From contig NZ_CP045651.1 of NCBI RefSeq assembly GCF_009557455.1, forward strand, positions 1,860,001 through 1,924,000: 64,000 nucleotides of DNA, in the 5' to 3' direction. The notes under the pieces were generated by a model that worked only from the letters and a program-made list of their open reading frames with translations, was not told where the DNA came from and did no database searches. How positions within the stretch are numbered: the first letter of the stretch is position 1; each line of letters starts with the position of its first letter. Shown piece by piece: positions 1 to 6,796 of this stretch. A program made the position numbers and the translations under genes. The stretch comes from Alistipes sp. dk3624. GTDB taxonomy: Bacteria; Bacteroidota; Bacteroidia; Bacteroidales; Rikenellaceae.

Positions 1-23
1 GGCCCGATCCGCCGTAAAAGCAA

Positions 24-46
24 AAAGCGGCCCGACAGGCCGCTTT
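24..46 (-). terminator. Rho-independent terminator of the citrate synthase gene
   Basis: Perfect 9-bp inverted repeat (AAAGCGGCC / GGCCGCTTT) with a 5-base loop, followed on the minus strand by a short T run. It lies 27 bp past the stop codon of citrate synthase. Seen directly; the function is inferred from shape and position. Confidence 0.8.
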
Positions 47-72
47 CGGTTGTCAGAGTGAGGTTTTTGCGC

Positions 73-1437
73 TTAGACTTTTGCCTGCCCTCTTTTTTCC
101 ATCGGAATGAATTTCTTTTCGGGTCCGACGTTCCGGTAGGCCGGGCGAATGATCCGTTTGCTGTCGAAGTTCAGTTCTTCGATCCGGTGCGCGGCCCATC
201 CGGTGATGCGGCTCATGGCGAACAGCGGGGTGAAGACTTCGCTCGGGAGCCCGATCATTTCGTAAACGAATCCGGAATAGAAGTCGACGTTCGCGCAAAC
301 TCTTTTATTTACTTTGTTTCCTTTGAAATTCATGAAGTTTTCGACGGCGCGCTCTTCGAGCAGTTCGAGGAAAGCGAACTCCTCTTCGCGGCCTTTCTCC
401 CGGGCCAGATCGCGGGCCATCTCCTTCAGCAGCAGCGCGCGGGGGTCGGAGATCGTATAAACGGCATGTCCGATGCCGTAGATCAGCCCGCATTTGTCGT
501 ATACCTCTTTGCGTAGCATTTTCTGCAGGTAGTCGTCTATTTCGGAGACGCTTTTCCAGTTGCGGATATTTTCTTTCAGGTGGTTGAACATGCTTACGAC
601 TGCGAGGTTGGCTCCGCCGTGCAGCGGCCCTTTCAGCGACCCGATCGCCGCGGCGATCGAAGAGTAGGTATCGGTGCCCGACGAACTGGTCACGCGGACC
701 GTAAACGTGGAGTTGTTGCCGCCGCCGTGTTCGGCATGGAGCATGAGGGCCAGATCCAGCGTCCGGGCATCCAGAGCGGTATAACCTCCTTTCAGCATGT
801 ACAGAAAATTCTCCGCGACCGAAAGGTTCTCTTTCGGGAAACGAATGTGCAGCGAACGTCCCTGGTTGCTGTGGCGCATGATGTTGTACGCGTAAGCGAT
901 GATGGTCGGGAACTTCGAGATCAGGTCCACCGACTGGCGCATCAGGTTGTTCCGCGAAGTGTCGTCGGGGTTTTCGTCGAAGGTATACATCTCCAATACG
1001 CTGCGGGCCAGGATATTCATGATGTTCTGGCCCTCCAGGTCGAGGATGTTCATTTTGGTCTTCTGGGTCAGCGGCATGCACTGGTGCACCATGTTGCTGA
1101 AAGCGGCCAGTTCTTCTTTGTCGGGAAGGTAGCCGGATAGCAATAGGAATGCGGTTTCTTCGAAGCCGAACCGTTTTTCGGCCAGAATGCCCCGAACCAG
1201 GTCTTCGACGTCGATGCCGCGGTAGATCAGCCGTCCCGGGATCGCTTTGAGTCCTCCTTCGGGCAATTTTTCGTAACCTACCACGTTTCCGATTTTAGTC
1301 AACCCGACCAGCACTCCGGAATGATCTTCGTTGCGAAGTCCCCGTTTTACGTTGTATTCGGTAAAAAGTTCGTTATCAATACGGCTGGTCGTTTTAATCG
1401 ATTCCGACAATCTGCTGATTATGCATTCCTTTTCCAT
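73..1437 (-). CDS. gltA: Citrate (Si)-synthase
   Basis: Condenses oxaloacetate and acetyl-CoA to citrate, the entry step of the TCA cycle, in the cytoplasm. The 454-residue product reads as a full-length citrate synthase. Visible family segments are LHAEHGGGNNSTF (conserved His region), GSLKGPLHGGAN (central His), GIGHAVYT (active-site His) and the C-terminal MSRITGWAAHRIEE with the conserved Arg/His region. The length slightly exceeds the usual 430 residues of the type II enzyme, which fits the longer Bacteroidetes form. The start is supported by a consensus AGGAGG six bases upstream, which is uncommon in this phylum. It is transcribed alone, with its own terminator downstream. Confidence 0.95.
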   Translation of the reverse strand: MEKECIISRLSESIKTTSRIDNELFTEYNVKRGLRNEDHSGVLVGLTKIGNVVGYEKLPEGGLKAIPGRLIYRGIDVEDLVRGILAEKRFGFEETAFLLLSGYLPDKEELAAFSNMVHQCMPLTQKTKMNILDLEGQNIMNILARSVLEMYTFDENPDDTSRNNLMRQSVDLISKFPTIIAYAYNIMRHSNQGRSLHIRFPKENLSVAENFLYMLKGGYTALDARTLDLALMLHAEHGGGNNSTFTVRVTSSSGTDTYSSIAAAIGSLKGPLHGGANLAVVSMFNHLKENIRNWKSVSEIDDYLQKMLRKEVYDKCGLIYGIGHAVYTISDPRALLLKEMARDLAREKGREEEFAFLELLEERAVENFMNFKGNKVNKRVCANVDFYSGFVYEMIGLPSEVFTPLFAMSRITGWAAHRIEELNFDSKRIIRPAYRNVGPEKKFIPMEKRGQAKV

Positions 1438-1443
1438 CTTTAT

Positions 1444-1449
1444 CCTCCT
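1444..1449 (-). promoter_or_regulatory. Strong Shine-Dalgarno site of gltA
   Basis: AGGAGG on the minus strand, 6 bases before the gltA ATG. Most genes in this window lack a recognisable Shine-Dalgarno, so this one stands out and fixes the start codon. Confidence 0.75.
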
Positions 1450-1661
1450 TTATTATCAGTTCAAGCCTCGCAATTTATAAAAAAATTTTGTAATTTACTA
1501 TCGCCGGAAACGATCCGGTCGTTCTTTTCGGATTTTTTCCCGATCCGGGGTCGAGGTAGCCGATACGGGAACAAGCCACAAGTAGTTACAGGGATGTCCT
1601 CCGGTCTGGAGAACCCGCAGTTTGCCCGTAAAACCGGCGTCGGAAAAATGGTCGTCCGGTG

Positions 1662-2540
1662 TTAAAAATAGTGTACGGGATTGCCCTCGATGGCCGAGAG
1701 CAGGTTGTTCGCCAGCGAGCTGGCGCCGATCCGGAAACGTTCCGGCGTAAGCCACTCCTCGCCCAGGATTTCCTGTACGATCGTGTAGTAAAGCGCAGCG
1801 TCTTCCGGGGTCGAAATTCCTCCGGCCGCTTTGAATCCCACCTTGCGTCCGGTTTGTGCGGCGAACAGCCTGATGGCTTCGCACATCACTACCGCCGCTT
1901 CGGGAGTCGCGGCGACCGAAGCCTTGCCGGTCGAGGTTTTGATGAAATCGGCTCCGGCGAGCATGGCGATCACGGCGGCCCGGTGGATCAGTTCCGGCTC
2001 GGCCAGGATGCCCGATTCGAGGATCACTTTCAGGGTGATCTCGTCGCCGATCTCCTTACGGAGCGTTTCAATTTCGTTGCCCATCAGGTCGTATTCGCCG
2101 TTGAGAAACTCTCCGATGCTGATAACGATGTCGATTTCGTCGGCGCCGTTCTCGACGGCCATCGCCGTTTCGAGCATTTTGACCTCCAAGTAAGTCTGCG
2201 AAGCGGGGAATCCTCCCGTTACGCTGGTGATCGCCATTTTGGAGTCGCTGATAACCAGGCCTGCCGTTTCGACGAAAGCCGGGTAGATACATACCGATGC
2301 GACGCCCGGGATTCCGGAGAAACGATTCGGAAATTCGACGGCTTTCGTGACGAACCGTTCGATCCGCTCGTGCGAATCGGTGCTGTTCAGCGAAGTCAGG
2401 TCGATGAAACCGAAACAGCGTTTATAGACCTCCGTATTCCGGTTCTTTTCCGCGAGGGGACGGATACCGGCAACGATTTTATCGACCTGTCCGGCCGGGA
2501 GTCCGGCGCCGAACTTTTTCAGATTATTGCTGTATTCCAT
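1662..2540 (-). CDS. deoC: Deoxyribose-phosphate aldolase
   Basis: Class I aldolase that cleaves 2-deoxyribose-5-phosphate to glyceraldehyde-3-phosphate and acetaldehyde, ending deoxynucleoside catabolism. The product is 292 residues. Both family lysines are visible: Lys201 in DFIKTSTGK (Schiff-base Lys) and Lys237 in VGFKAAGGI (proton relay). The frame stays open upstream to another ATG at 2633. That start would lie upstream of a clear promoter (2569..2599), so the start at 2540 (MEYSNNLKKFG) is chosen. No other nucleoside-catabolic genes are adjacent. Confidence 0.93.
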   Translation of the reverse strand: MEYSNNLKKFGAGLPAGQVDKIVAGIRPLAEKNRNTEVYKRCFGFIDLTSLNSTDSHERIERFVTKAVEFPNRFSGIPGVASVCIYPAFVETAGLVISDSKMAITSVTGGFPASQTYLEVKMLETAMAVENGADEIDIVISIGEFLNGEYDLMGNEIETLRKEIGDEITLKVILESGILAEPELIHRAAVIAMLAGADFIKTSTGKASVAATPEAAVVMCEAIRLFAAQTGRKVGFKAAGGISTPEDAALYYTIVQEILGEEWLTPERFRIGASSLANNLLSAIEGNPVHYF

Positions 2541-2568
2541 CTTCGGGGCGGTTAAAAGGTTTCCTTTG

Positions 2569-2599
2569 CAAAGATACGCATTTTCCGGCGATTTTTCAA
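2569..2599 (-). promoter_or_regulatory. Bacteroidetes-type promoter of deoC
   Basis: On the minus strand TTG, exactly 20 bases, then TATCTTTG, matching the Bacteroidetes -33/-7 consensus TTG-N19..21-TAnnTTTG. The leader to the ATG at 2540 would be about 25 nt. It decides the deoC start codon. Confidence 0.7.
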
Positions 2600-2734
2600 T
2601 AGTTTCCGGGGGGAGGAATCGGTTTGGCCGCATTCCGCCGGGTCGGAAGGACGGGGCGGCTTTCCGACGGAATTTTCGAAGAACGGTAAGATTTTCCGGG
2701 CCGGCAGGATAATTTGCGGTACGGAGAAATAAAG

Positions 2735-2762
2735 TCGGGCCGTTCGATGCGGAGCGGCCCGG
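2735..2762 (-). terminator. Probable terminator of the sigma/anti-sigma/OMP operon
   Basis: Stem CGGGCCGTTC / GAGCGGCCCG (one G-T pair) with a 6-base loop and a T-rich minus-strand tail. It lies about 80 bp past the stop of the outer-membrane protein gene. The rest of the 304-bp gap 2541..2844 holds only the deoC promoter; I see no gene in it. Confidence 0.5.
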
Positions 2763-2844
2763 CGTACGTAAACGGGTATGAAAACGGTCGTTTCCGCCGT
2801 TTCGAGCAAAATTGCGGCGCGAAAAACGAACGGCCGCGCGGCGA

Positions 2845-3687
2845 TTACAAAATAAACGACAGCCCGACGTTGATCTGCTGAACCCGGGGGCCTTTGCCGT
2901 CTTTGAAGAGCGTGGAACGGTAATATGTCGCCGAGATGGCGAAATGGTTGTAGCCGATGTTGAGGGTGTAGCCGTAATGAAAATTACGCAGTCCGAAATT
3001 GCTGTGGTTCTTGAATTTGCCGCTCAGCCGCGGGTCGGAAGCTTTGATTTTGGAGTGCGTCCCCATCCGCCATCCGCCGACCATGCCGGCGTTGATAAAG
3101 AAGTCGTTGCGGCGCCCCATCTGGAATTCGACCAGCAGCGGAACATTCAGGTAGCAGGTGTATAGTTTCGATTTGCTCAACCGGATGTGTTGTTCTTCGT
3201 ATTGATAGTCGGGGACGGTGACGCCGTTTTCCTGTTTCAGCGCGATGTTGTTGTCGAAACGGAAGTTATTGAATTCGACGCCGATCCCGGTCAGCAAGCC
3301 TACGTGCCTGCTTTTCAGTAGCGTATAGTCGATTGGATTCAGCGTGACTCCGATCGATTTGGCGCTTTGGGACAGGTATTGCGCGTCGTCCGGAAGCTGC
3401 ATGTCTCCGAGGTTGGTGATCAGGCCGCTGTAATGGATGCCGATCCCGGCCCAGTGGCCGTCGTTCCACAGCAGTTTGCTGTGACGATCCGAGTTCGATT
3501 TTTGGGAAAAGTTATTGACCGCGACGACGAGCTTGCTTTGGTTCGATCTGCTTTTCGATCTGTCGGGGCGTCCCTCTTCCAGGACGAACGTTTCGCGTTT
3601 CTGGGAGACGGTATCCGTGTTTTGCGCCTGTGCCGGACAGATGATATAACCGATGAACAGCGTCGAGAGTAGCGCTTTTTTAATCAT
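2845..3687 (-). CDS. Secreted outer-membrane beta-barrel protein, function unknown
   Basis: A 280-residue product starting MIKKALLSTLFIGYIICPAQAQ, a typical signal peptide with an AQAQ cleavage site. The body alternates polar and hydrophobic residues in short strands and ends in a Phe-Ile-Leu C-terminus (VGLSFIL), as in small porin-like or PorT-like outer-membrane barrels of Bacteroidetes. The frame extends to an ATG at 3735, but the start at 3687 yields a clean signal peptide and an 8-bp overlap with the upstream anti-sigma-like gene, so it is preferred. It is the last gene of a sigma / anti-sigma / OMP operon, so it may be an effector or sensor of an envelope response. The family name is uncertain. 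Confidence 0.75.
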   Translation of the reverse strand: MIKKALLSTLFIGYIICPAQAQNTDTVSQKRETFVLEEGRPDRSKSRSNQSKLVVAVNNFSQKSNSDRHSKLLWNDGHWAGIGIHYSGLITNLGDMQLPDDAQYLSQSAKSIGVTLNPIDYTLLKSRHVGLLTGIGVEFNNFRFDNNIALKQENGVTVPDYQYEEQHIRLSKSKLYTCYLNVPLLVEFQMGRRNDFFINAGMVGGWRMGTHSKIKASDPRLSGKFKNHSNFGLRNFHYGYTLNIGYNHFAISATYYRSTLFKDGKGPRVQQINVGLSFIL

Positions 3688-4519
3688 GAGCTTCCGTTTT
3701 TTGTATTTTGTTGCCGATCCGTAGGATGGATGCAATTTCGATTCCGTGTTCGTTTTCGGTTCGGTAAGTTTTGATCGGAATGATCGGATCGAACGGGGCG
3801 AACAGCGAAATCAGGTTGAATTTTTTGGGTTCGGCGCTCTTTTCCGCGCCGGCCTGCGTCTTTGCGCCCGGAGTTCCGGAGATTTCCGCGCCGGTCTTGA
3901 GCGCCGCCAGGGCGATCGGTTCGCTCGTCGGCGCGATCAGTTGCGGTTCGCTGCCGATCAGCTCCGACAACGGCTGAATGCGCTCGGGCTGTACGGCCTG
4001 GGCGTTCGTCCGGGACGTTGTCGGGACGTTGGTCCGGAGGGCGATGCGGTTGCCGGACGCGGCTCGTTGCGGTACGGCGGCGGCCAGTTGCGGGATGTCT
4101 TGTTTCTCTTCGCTGCCGCCCGTGCTTTCCGAAGCGGTCCATTCGTCCTGTTCGGCCGGAAGCTCTTCGCGGAAAACCTCTTTCGCCCGGTCGGCGAGCA
4201 ACTGCTCCTTCTGCGACGAATGGCTGTCGACCAGCGTAAACAGTCCGATCAGCAGCGATGCCGCCGCCGCTCCGCCCAGAAACGACGTGATCCGGCCGAA
4301 GCTCATTGTTTTTCCTCCCCGCAACAGGGAGCGTTTGTCGGGGTAAACGATCTGTTCGGCGACCATTACCGGCATGTCGTCCTGCAAAGACGCGATTTCG
4401 CGGGCTATGTCCGCATGCCGGGTAAGGAAGGATTCGAACGAGGCGCGCTCCTCCCTGCTCAGATTACCTTCGATGTAATCCAAGGCCCATTCCTGGTAAT
4501 TATCCGGACCGATTTTCAT
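3680..4519 (-). CDS. Single-pass membrane protein, putative anti-sigma factor
   Basis: A 279-residue product with a short cytoplasmic N-terminal part (YIEGNLSREERASFESFL, a helical anti-sigma-like start), one membrane segment at about residues 75-97 (SFLGGAAAASLLIGLFTLV), and a long Ala/Pro/Ser/Thr-rich periplasmic region. Its start codon overlaps the stop of the ECF sigma gene (TAATG-type, one shared base), which is typical of translationally coupled sigma/anti-sigma pairs. It probably holds the sigma factor at the membrane. No zinc-binding HxxxCxxC motif is seen, so it is not a classical ZAS protein. The role is inferred from context and topology. Confidence 0.72.
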   Translation of the reverse strand: MKIGPDNYQEWALDYIEGNLSREERASFESFLTRHADIAREIASLQDDMPVMVAEQIVYPDKRSLLRGGKTMSFGRITSFLGGAAAASLLIGLFTLVDSHSSQKEQLLADRAKEVFREELPAEQDEWTASESTGGSEEKQDIPQLAAAVPQRAASGNRIALRTNVPTTSRTNAQAVQPERIQPLSELIGSEPQLIAPTSEPIALAALKTGAEISGTPGAKTQAGAEKSAEPKKFNLISLFAPFDPIIPIKTYRTENEHGIEIASILRIGNKIQKTEAHD

Positions 4520-5007
4520 TACAAAATATTATTTATGTCTCCAATGTTCTTTTTCAATGCCACCCGCGCCCTGAAAATGTAGACTTTCACCTGCGCTTCG
4601 GTCAGATGGGTCATTTCCGCCATCTCCCGGTAGCTGTATCCTTCGTAATCCCGCAACAGGATCAGGGATTTCTGCATCGGCGGGAGTTCGTTCAAATAGT
4701 GTTCGAGCATTTCCCGTGCGTTGTTATATTCTCTTTCCGCCGGGGAGTGTCGGTTTTTCAGCAAGGTTTCGTCGCCGGTGTAACGCTTTTCGAGACGAAC
4801 ATGATCTACGATCAGCCGGTACGCTATGGTAAAAAGATAGGACTTCTCTTTTCCTTCGATGACGGCTTCCCGGTTTTCCCACAACCTCAGAAAACTCTCC
4901 TGGACAATATCTTTCGCCTGCTCGTCATTGCGTAATGATTTCAGTATGAAACGGTATAAATTATCGGAATATTGTCTGACACATTTATCGTATTCAGAAA
5001 CTGTCAT
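4519..5007 (-). CDS. ECF-family RNA polymerase sigma factor
   Basis: A 162-residue sigma-70 family protein with only regions 2 and 4. Region 2 is seen in the DIVQESFLRLWENRE segment (about residues 34-48). Region 4 with its helix-turn-helix is seen in YEGYSYREMAEMTHLTEAQV and the following VYIFRARVALKK. This is the layout of extracytoplasmic-function sigma factors. It heads an operon with a membrane anti-sigma-like protein and an outer-membrane protein, so it likely senses an envelope or outer-membrane cue. Many such sigma factors are autoregulated; a TAACTTTTG element lies about 40 bp upstream. Confidence 0.9.
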   Translation of the reverse strand: MTVSEYDKCVRQYSDNLYRFILKSLRNDEQAKDIVQESFLRLWENREAVIEGKEKSYLFTIAYRLIVDHVRLEKRYTGDETLLKNRHSPAEREYNNAREMLEHYLNELPPMQKSLILLRDYEGYSYREMAEMTHLTEAQVKVYIFRARVALKKNIGDINNIL

Positions 5008-5044
5008 TAAGTCCGGTATTTGTCATTACAACGTATTTTCAGCG

Positions 5045-5053
5045 CAAAAGTTA
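5045..5053 (-). promoter_or_regulatory. Possible -7 element of the ECF sigma operon
   Basis: TAACTTTTG on the minus strand, one base longer than the TAnnTTTG consensus, about 40 bp before the sigma start. No clear -33 TTG was found, so this is weak. Confidence 0.35.
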
Positions 5054-5071
5054 CAGTCGTTCCGCGTTAAA

Positions 5072-5851
5072 TCAGCCGATTCCCGTAATCGTGTATTCGA
5101 TCTCCTTGAAGAGATACCGGTGCATTTGTCCGTCGCGGTGTCTGACCTCCAATTCGCCGGTCGGAAGAACGCCGCAGATCGTCCCCTCGAAACGGACTTT
5201 CGTCCGTCCGTCCACAAACGAATGCGTCTCGCCGAGGCGGTAAAGCCTGGCGGCGTAGTCCGTATCCATCGCCGCGTACCGTTGTTGCTGCAACTGCCCG
5301 TAGCGGAAACTCATTTTTTCGTAAAATAGTCTAAAAACTTCCGCCCTGTCCAGCTTCCGGCCCGCGGCGACTGCGAGCGATGTCGGATTCGGCAAGGCCG
5401 GATCGAATTCGGTTTGGTTGACGTTGATCCCGATTCCCACGACCGAACGGGAAAGAAAATTTCCCGCCAAATCGTTTTCGATCAAAATGCCGGCCACTTT
5501 CCGTCCGTCGATGTAGATGTCGTTCGGCCATTTGACCTGCGGCCGGACGCCGAAGCTTTCCACCGTGTCGCATACGGCCAGCGATACGGCTTTCGACAGG
5601 TAAAATTGCTGCGCGGTTTCCAGGAATCCGGGGCACAGTACGACCGAGAAAGTCAGGTTCGCTCCGGCGGAGCTGCTCCAACTGTTCCCGCGCTGTCCGC
5701 GTCCGCGGCTTTGCCGTTCGGCGATAACGACCGCTCCGGCGTCGTAGCGCGGGTCGCGGGCGACGTCGTTCGTCGACGTCGTTTCGTCGAGGTAGGCGAG
5801 CGTGAATCCGACCTGCCCGGCGAATCGTTCGAGTTCCTGTTTTATTCCCAT
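5072..5851 (-). CDS. birA: Biotin--[acetyl-CoA-carboxylase] ligase
   Basis: Attaches biotin to the carrier lysine of biotin-dependent carboxylases through biotinyl-AMP. The 259-residue product is the catalytic domain only, without the N-terminal winged helix of E. coli BirA. It therefore should not act as the biotin repressor. Key segments are LDETTSTNDVAR (biotin binding), RQSRGRGQRGNSW (the GRGRxGR-like adenylate loop) and VKWPNDIYIDGRKVAGILIE (active-site KWPND). It follows dapD by 6 bp on the same strand and probably shares its promoter. Confidence 0.93.
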   Translation of the reverse strand: MGIKQELERFAGQVGFTLAYLDETTSTNDVARDPRYDAGAVVIAERQSRGRGQRGNSWSSSAGANLTFSVVLCPGFLETAQQFYLSKAVSLAVCDTVESFGVRPQVKWPNDIYIDGRKVAGILIENDLAGNFLSRSVVGIGINVNQTEFDPALPNPTSLAVAAGRKLDRAEVFRLFYEKMSFRYGQLQQQRYAAMDTDYAARLYRLGETHSFVDGRTKVRFEGTICGVLPTGELEVRHRDGQMHRYLFKEIEYTITGIG

Positions 5852-5857
5852 GATCGG

Positions 5858-6679
5858 TTATACGGATACATTGAATTCCCGCAGGGCGTCGTTCAGCGTC
5901 GTTTTCAGGTCGGTCGAGGCTTTGCGCTGCCCGATGATCAGCGCGCACGGAACCTGGTAAGTTCCGGCGGGGAACTGCTTCGTGTACGAACCGGGGATTA
6001 CGACCGAGCGGGGCGGAACGTACCCTTTGTAAATTTTCGGTTCCCGACCCGTCACGTCGATGATCTTGGTCGAACCGGTAATCACCACGTTGGCGCCGAG
6101 CACCGCTTCGCGGCAGATATGGGCCCCTTCGACGACGATGCAGCGGCTGCCGACGAAACAGTTGTCCTCGATAATCACCGGGGCCGCCTGTACGGGTTCC
6201 AGCACGCCGCCGATCCCTACGCCGCCGCTCAGGTGGACGCGTTTGCCGATCTGGGCGCACGAACCCACGGTCACCCACGTATCGACCATCGTCCCTTCAT
6301 CGACGTAAGCGCCGATGTTGACGTACGACGGCATCATGATTACGCCGGGGGCCAGGTAGGCTCCGTAACGGGCCGTAGCCTGCGGTACGACGCGGACGCC
6401 CAGTTCGCGGTATCCGGTTTTCAGTTTCAGTTTGTCGTGAAACTCCAGCGGGCCGGCTTCGATCACTTCGATCTGCTGGATCGGGAAGTAGAGGATGACC
6501 GCTTTTTTGACCCATTCGTTCACCTGCCACGTTCCGTCGGCGAGCGGTTCCGCCGTCCGCAGCTTTCCTTTGTCGAGCAGGTCGATCGCGTCGCGGATCG
6601 CCTGTTTGACGCGCTCGTCGCCGAGCAATTCCCGGTTATCCCAAGCTTTTTCTACCGTTTTTTTCAATTCTTCGCACAT
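5858..6679 (-). CDS. dapD: 2,3,4,5-tetrahydropyridine-2,6-dicarboxylate N-succinyltransferase
   Basis: Succinylates tetrahydrodipicolinate with succinyl-CoA in the lysine/meso-diaminopimelate pathway, which supplies peptidoglycan. The 273-residue product has the usual DapD length. It has an N-terminal helical domain (about 1-90) followed by a left-handed beta-helix of hexapeptide repeats (GAYVDEGTMVDTWVTVGSCA, IEDNCFVGSRCIVVEGA). The conserved PGVIMMPSYVNIGAYVDEGT run covers the catalytic Asp/Glu region. It is transcribed with birA from a TAACTTTG-type promoter. Confidence 0.94.
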   Translation of the reverse strand: MCEELKKTVEKAWDNRELLGDERVKQAIRDAIDLLDKGKLRTAEPLADGTWQVNEWVKKAVILYFPIQQIEVIEAGPLEFHDKLKLKTGYRELGVRVVPQATARYGAYLAPGVIMMPSYVNIGAYVDEGTMVDTWVTVGSCAQIGKRVHLSGGVGIGGVLEPVQAAPVIIEDNCFVGSRCIVVEGAHICREAVLGANVVITGSTKIIDVTGREPKIYKGYVPPRSVVIPGSYTKQFPAGTYQVPCALIIGQRKASTDLKTTLNDALREFNVSV

Positions 6680-6705
6680 ATCCGTTCTCCGTTAAGGTAT
6701 GATCG

Positions 6706-6713
6706 CAAAGTTA
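6706..6713 (-). promoter_or_regulatory. -7 element of the dapD-birA promoter
   Basis: TAACTTTG on the minus strand, an exact TAnnTTTG match, 27 bp before the dapD ATG. The region about 20 bases upstream has TTTC rather than TTTG. Confidence 0.55.
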
Positions 6714-6745
6714 AAAAAATCTGTCGGATTCCGGGAAACAATCCC

Positions 6746-6753
6746 TATTTTTG
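6746..6753 (+). promoter_or_regulatory. -7 element of the prolyl oligopeptidase promoter
   Basis: TATTTTTG, an exact TAnnTTTG match, 43 bp before the ATG at 6797 and divergent from the dapD promoter. There is no good -33 element. Confidence 0.5.
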
Positions 6754-6796
6754 TGCACTGCCCGTCCCTTGGGGCGGACGGCGGAACGATTCAGAT

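Noticed and set aside
5414-6796. A 460-codon open extension upstream of the prolyl oligopeptidase
   Set aside because: It is antisense to dapD and birA, its composition is Arg/Asp/Val-rich shadow type, and the promoter and family N-terminus place the start at 6797.
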